Source: Alphaproteobacteria bacterium
GTDB lineage: Bacteria > Pseudomonadota > Alphaproteobacteria > ATCC43930 > CGMCC-115725
DNA length: 56,276 nt
Assembly: GCA_021325525.1 (NCBI GenBank)
Contig: JAJPHB010000073.1
Location: forward strand, 1 to 56,276
Reading direction: 5' to 3'
Made by a program: the position numbers and the translations under genes. Each line of letters begins with the position of its first letter. The first letter of the stretch is position 1. This document shows, piece after piece, positions 54,885 through 56,276 of the stretch. The notes beneath the pieces are model-generated. The model did not search any database and had not been told where the DNA came from. It saw nothing but the letters and a program-made list of their open reading frames with translations.

Positions 54885-55130
54885 ATGCCCGAATCGCCGC
54901 GCATGGTGCCGGTCTATCTCGCCCGGATCGCCGATCTGCGGGTGGGCGCGCGCGTGTCGGTCCGCTGCGCGTCCTGCGGCCACACCGCCGAGCTCGCGGC
55001 GATGGTGCTGCGCGAGCGGCTGTCGCTCGACTTGCTGGTGAAGCGCCTCGGCCCGCAATTCCGCTGCCGGAACTGCGGCCACAAGGGCGCCCGGGTGAAC
55101 GCCAAGGAGGCGCTCGGCTATTACGGGTGA
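54885..55130 (+). CDS. zinc-ribbon small protein
   Basis: An 81-residue protein with two CxxC pairs: CASCGH near residue 29 and CRNCGH near residue 60, separated by a helix LAAMVLRERLSLDLLVKRLG. Together they could bind one zinc as a ribbon. Function is unknown; such proteins are widespread in alphaproteobacteria. ATG 54885 starts MPESPRMVPVYLARI; a longer frame to 54822 is less likely. It ends 13 bp from a convergent gene. The 82-bp gap to GMC contains nothing obvious. Confidence 0.7.
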   Translation: MPESPRMVPVYLARIADLRVGARVSVRCASCGHTAELAAMVLRERLSLDLLVKRLGPQFRCRNCGHKGARVNAKEALGYYG

Positions 55131-55151
55131 GAGCCGCGCGTCCTCACACGC
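55127..55151. terminator. possible convergent terminator hairpin
   Basis: The stops of the zinc-ribbon gene (55128-55130) and the cupin gene (55144-55146) face each other. GTGAG (55127-55131) pairs with CTCAC (55143-55147), and CGCGT (55136-55140) with ACGCG (55147-55151) is an alternative fold. No T-run is present, so the call is weak. Confidence 0.3.
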
Positions 55152-55644
55152 GTTCGTAGGCGAGGCGGCGAAACGTCTCGGTGTTCTTGCCCTCGATGCG
55201 GATAAGCGCCGTCGGTCCGTCGCGGCGCGGCGAGTGGAGCGCGCCCTCGTTATAGACATGCGCCATGCCCGGCTTCAGCGTGTAGCTCCGCACATGCCGT
55301 ACCTTGCCGGGCTTCGCCGCGCTCGCCGGCTCGACGAGGGCCCAGTCGCTCATCACGGTCTCGCCGAGGGCCTGGCCGTAGATCGCCCAGGTCGGGCCGT
55401 GATCATGCGGCTGGCTCTCTTTCGCCGTCCGGTAGCGATGGGCGAGAATGCAGAAGCCGAGCTCCGGGTCTTCGTAGAGGATCTTCCGCTCCGGCGTGTC
55501 GTCGCCGAGATGCGCGGCGATGAAGGCCTTGTCCTTCAGCATCTCCTTCAGCAGCGCGCAGACCTTCTCCCGGCCGGGCGGGCCCGGCTCGTCGCTCAGG
55601 ATGCGACGGCATGTCGCTGCGAATTCCTCTAGGGTTTTTCCCAT
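55144..55644 (-). CDS. cupin-fold metal-dependent protein
   Basis: The 166-residue protein has a cupin barrel with the metal motif QPHDHGPTWAIYGQALG (two His) and a later His in GALHSPRRDG. It resembles predicted double-stranded beta-helix enzymes of the cysteine-dioxygenase-like group (COG5553 type). An iron or other metal site is likely; the substrate is unknown. ATG 55644 with GAGGAG upstream is chosen over the ORF start at 55719. It is convergent with the zinc-ribbon gene. Confidence 0.75.
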   Translation of the reverse strand: MGKTLEEFAATCRRILSDEPGPPGREKVCALLKEMLKDKAFIAAHLGDDTPERKILYEDPELGFCILAHRYRTAKESQPHDHGPTWAIYGQALGETVMSDWALVEPASAAKPGKVRHVRSYTLKPGMAHVYNEGALHSPRRDGPTALIRIEGKNTETFRRLAYERV

Positions 55645-55745
55645 GGCCGCTCCTCTCGTCATCGGCACAAATCTAGCGCTCGCGATCCCGAAGGTCATTC
55701 GCGGCGAGCGCATGGCCACCCATAACCGGACGCCGGCGGCCGACC

Positions 55746-56276
55746 TCAGAACCCGAAGGATCGCTGGGTCGGCTCTGCAGGTGCAAGATGGACGCCCTCC
55801 AGCGCAAGCATGCGGATCTTGGCCGCCGCGCCGCCTGGCGCCGAAAAGCCGCCGAGCTTGCCGCCGGCCGCCAAGACGCGATGGCAGGGAATGATCAGCG
55901 CCACGGGATTCTTGGCCATGGCCTCACCGACATCGCGCGCAGCTTCTGGCCCCGCGCCCAGCGCCTTCGCCAGGGCGCCATAGGTCGTCGTGCGTCCCCA
56001 TCCGACGCGACGGGCCGCCGCATAGATTTCCTTGAAGAACGCGCTCTGCCCGCCGAGGTCGAGCTTCACGGACGAGAAATCTGTCTCCTCGCCCGCGAAA
56101 TAGCGCCGCGCCGCGGAGACGATCCCGGCCACCTCCGGCGTGGGGGTGGCGGCTTCCGCCCCGGGCGCCCGGCGCCGCAGGAGCCGTTCCGTCGCTTCGG
56201 CGGTTCTGGCCGGCAACTGGAAGCGCGTGATCCCCGCCTCGTTCCAGGCGATGCCACAGAAGCCGGCCGCGGTTTC
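55746..56276 (-). CDS. ogt: methylated-DNA--[protein]-cysteine methyltransferase, 5' end outside window
   Basis: The visible 176 residues are open through the window edge; the N-terminal part reads ETAAGFCGIAWNEAGITRFQ before LPARTAEATERLL. The C-terminal catalytic domain has VGWGRTTTYGALAKALG (the helix-turn-helix), VGEAMAKNPVALIIPCHRVL with the acceptor Cys of PCHR, and GGFSAPGGAAAKIRML. It repairs O6-alkylguanine in DNA by a suicide transfer to the Cys. The start lies beyond 56276. Confidence 0.9.
   Translation of the reverse strand, partial: ETAAGFCGIAWNEAGITRFQLPARTAEATERLLRRRAPGAEAATPTPEVAGIVSAARRYFAGEETDFSSVKLDLGGQSAFFKEIYAAARRVGWGRTTTYGALAKALGAGPEAARDVGEAMAKNPVALIIPCHRVLAAGGKLGGFSAPGGAAAKIRMLALEGVHLAPAEPTQRSFGF

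Overview
This is a GC-rich window of about 56 kb in which almost every base is coding. Intergenic gaps are short, none exceeds about 280 bp, and many gene pairs share ATGA or GTGA junctions. Codon positions are strongly G/C biased, which creates very long mirror ORFs on the wrong strand. The gene families (Rhizobiales/Rhodospirillales-type small hypotheticals, a PAS_5-like protein, P1 peptidase, TauD and MR/MLE enzymes, an alternative complex III/caa3 locus) suggest an environmental, aerobic or microaerobic alphaproteobacterium. This is inferred from gene content only; no rRNA or tRNA is present to place it. I see no CRISPR array, prophage, insertion sequence or integrase.

Left part (1-13 kb): a glutathione S-transferase, a membrane-less chemotaxis-type signalling protein, a stand-alone AceE-like E1 enzyme, a LysE-family exporter broken by a frameshift, a secreted YncE-like beta-propeller, a 2-keto-4-pentenoate hydratase-family enzyme, a cupredoxin/FTR1 iron-uptake pair behind a tandem Fur-like operator, an OxlT-like MFS carrier, a VOC protein behind a near-consensus sigma70 promoter, a TauD/TfdA dioxygenase and an acyl-CoA dehydrogenase.

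Middle-left (13-26 kb): a pentapeptide-repeat protein, a complete spermidine/putrescine-type ABC transporter (binding protein, ATPase, two permeases) followed by a small orphan protein and a P1-family (DmpA-like) peptidase, small secreted or hypothetical proteins, an L,D-transpeptidase next to a DUF882/M15 murein endopeptidase (the E. coli ldtD-mepK arrangement), an FtsH paralogue, a Crp/Fnr regulator and an NADPH-dependent FMN reductase.

Centre (26.4-41.3 kb): one long operon encoding alternative complex III (actA, a fused actB, actC, D, E, F), a small one-TM protein, a SCO copper chaperone and an A2-type caa3 oxidase (subunits II, I, III, IV), then a GH15 glucoamylase-like enzyme whose start lies inside the last oxidase gene, and an SDR. 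Electrons would pass from quinol through ACIII to the cytochrome c domain of subunit II and on to O2. An FNR/FixK-type box sits 82 bp upstream of actA, in the divergent gap shared with the FMN reductase-Crp/Fnr gene pair. This is the most coherent system in the window.

Right part (41-56 kb): a 1044-residue FAD/Fe-S hydroxyacid-dehydrogenase fusion, a ThDP enzyme translationally coupled to an enolase-superfamily enzyme, small and PAS-like proteins, a patatin phospholipase, a CaCA-type exchanger with degenerate motifs, gamma-glutamyltransferase, a divergent SDR/GMC oxidoreductase pair, a zinc-ribbon microprotein, a cupin and the 3' part of an O6-methylguanine-DNA methyltransferase cut by the window edge.
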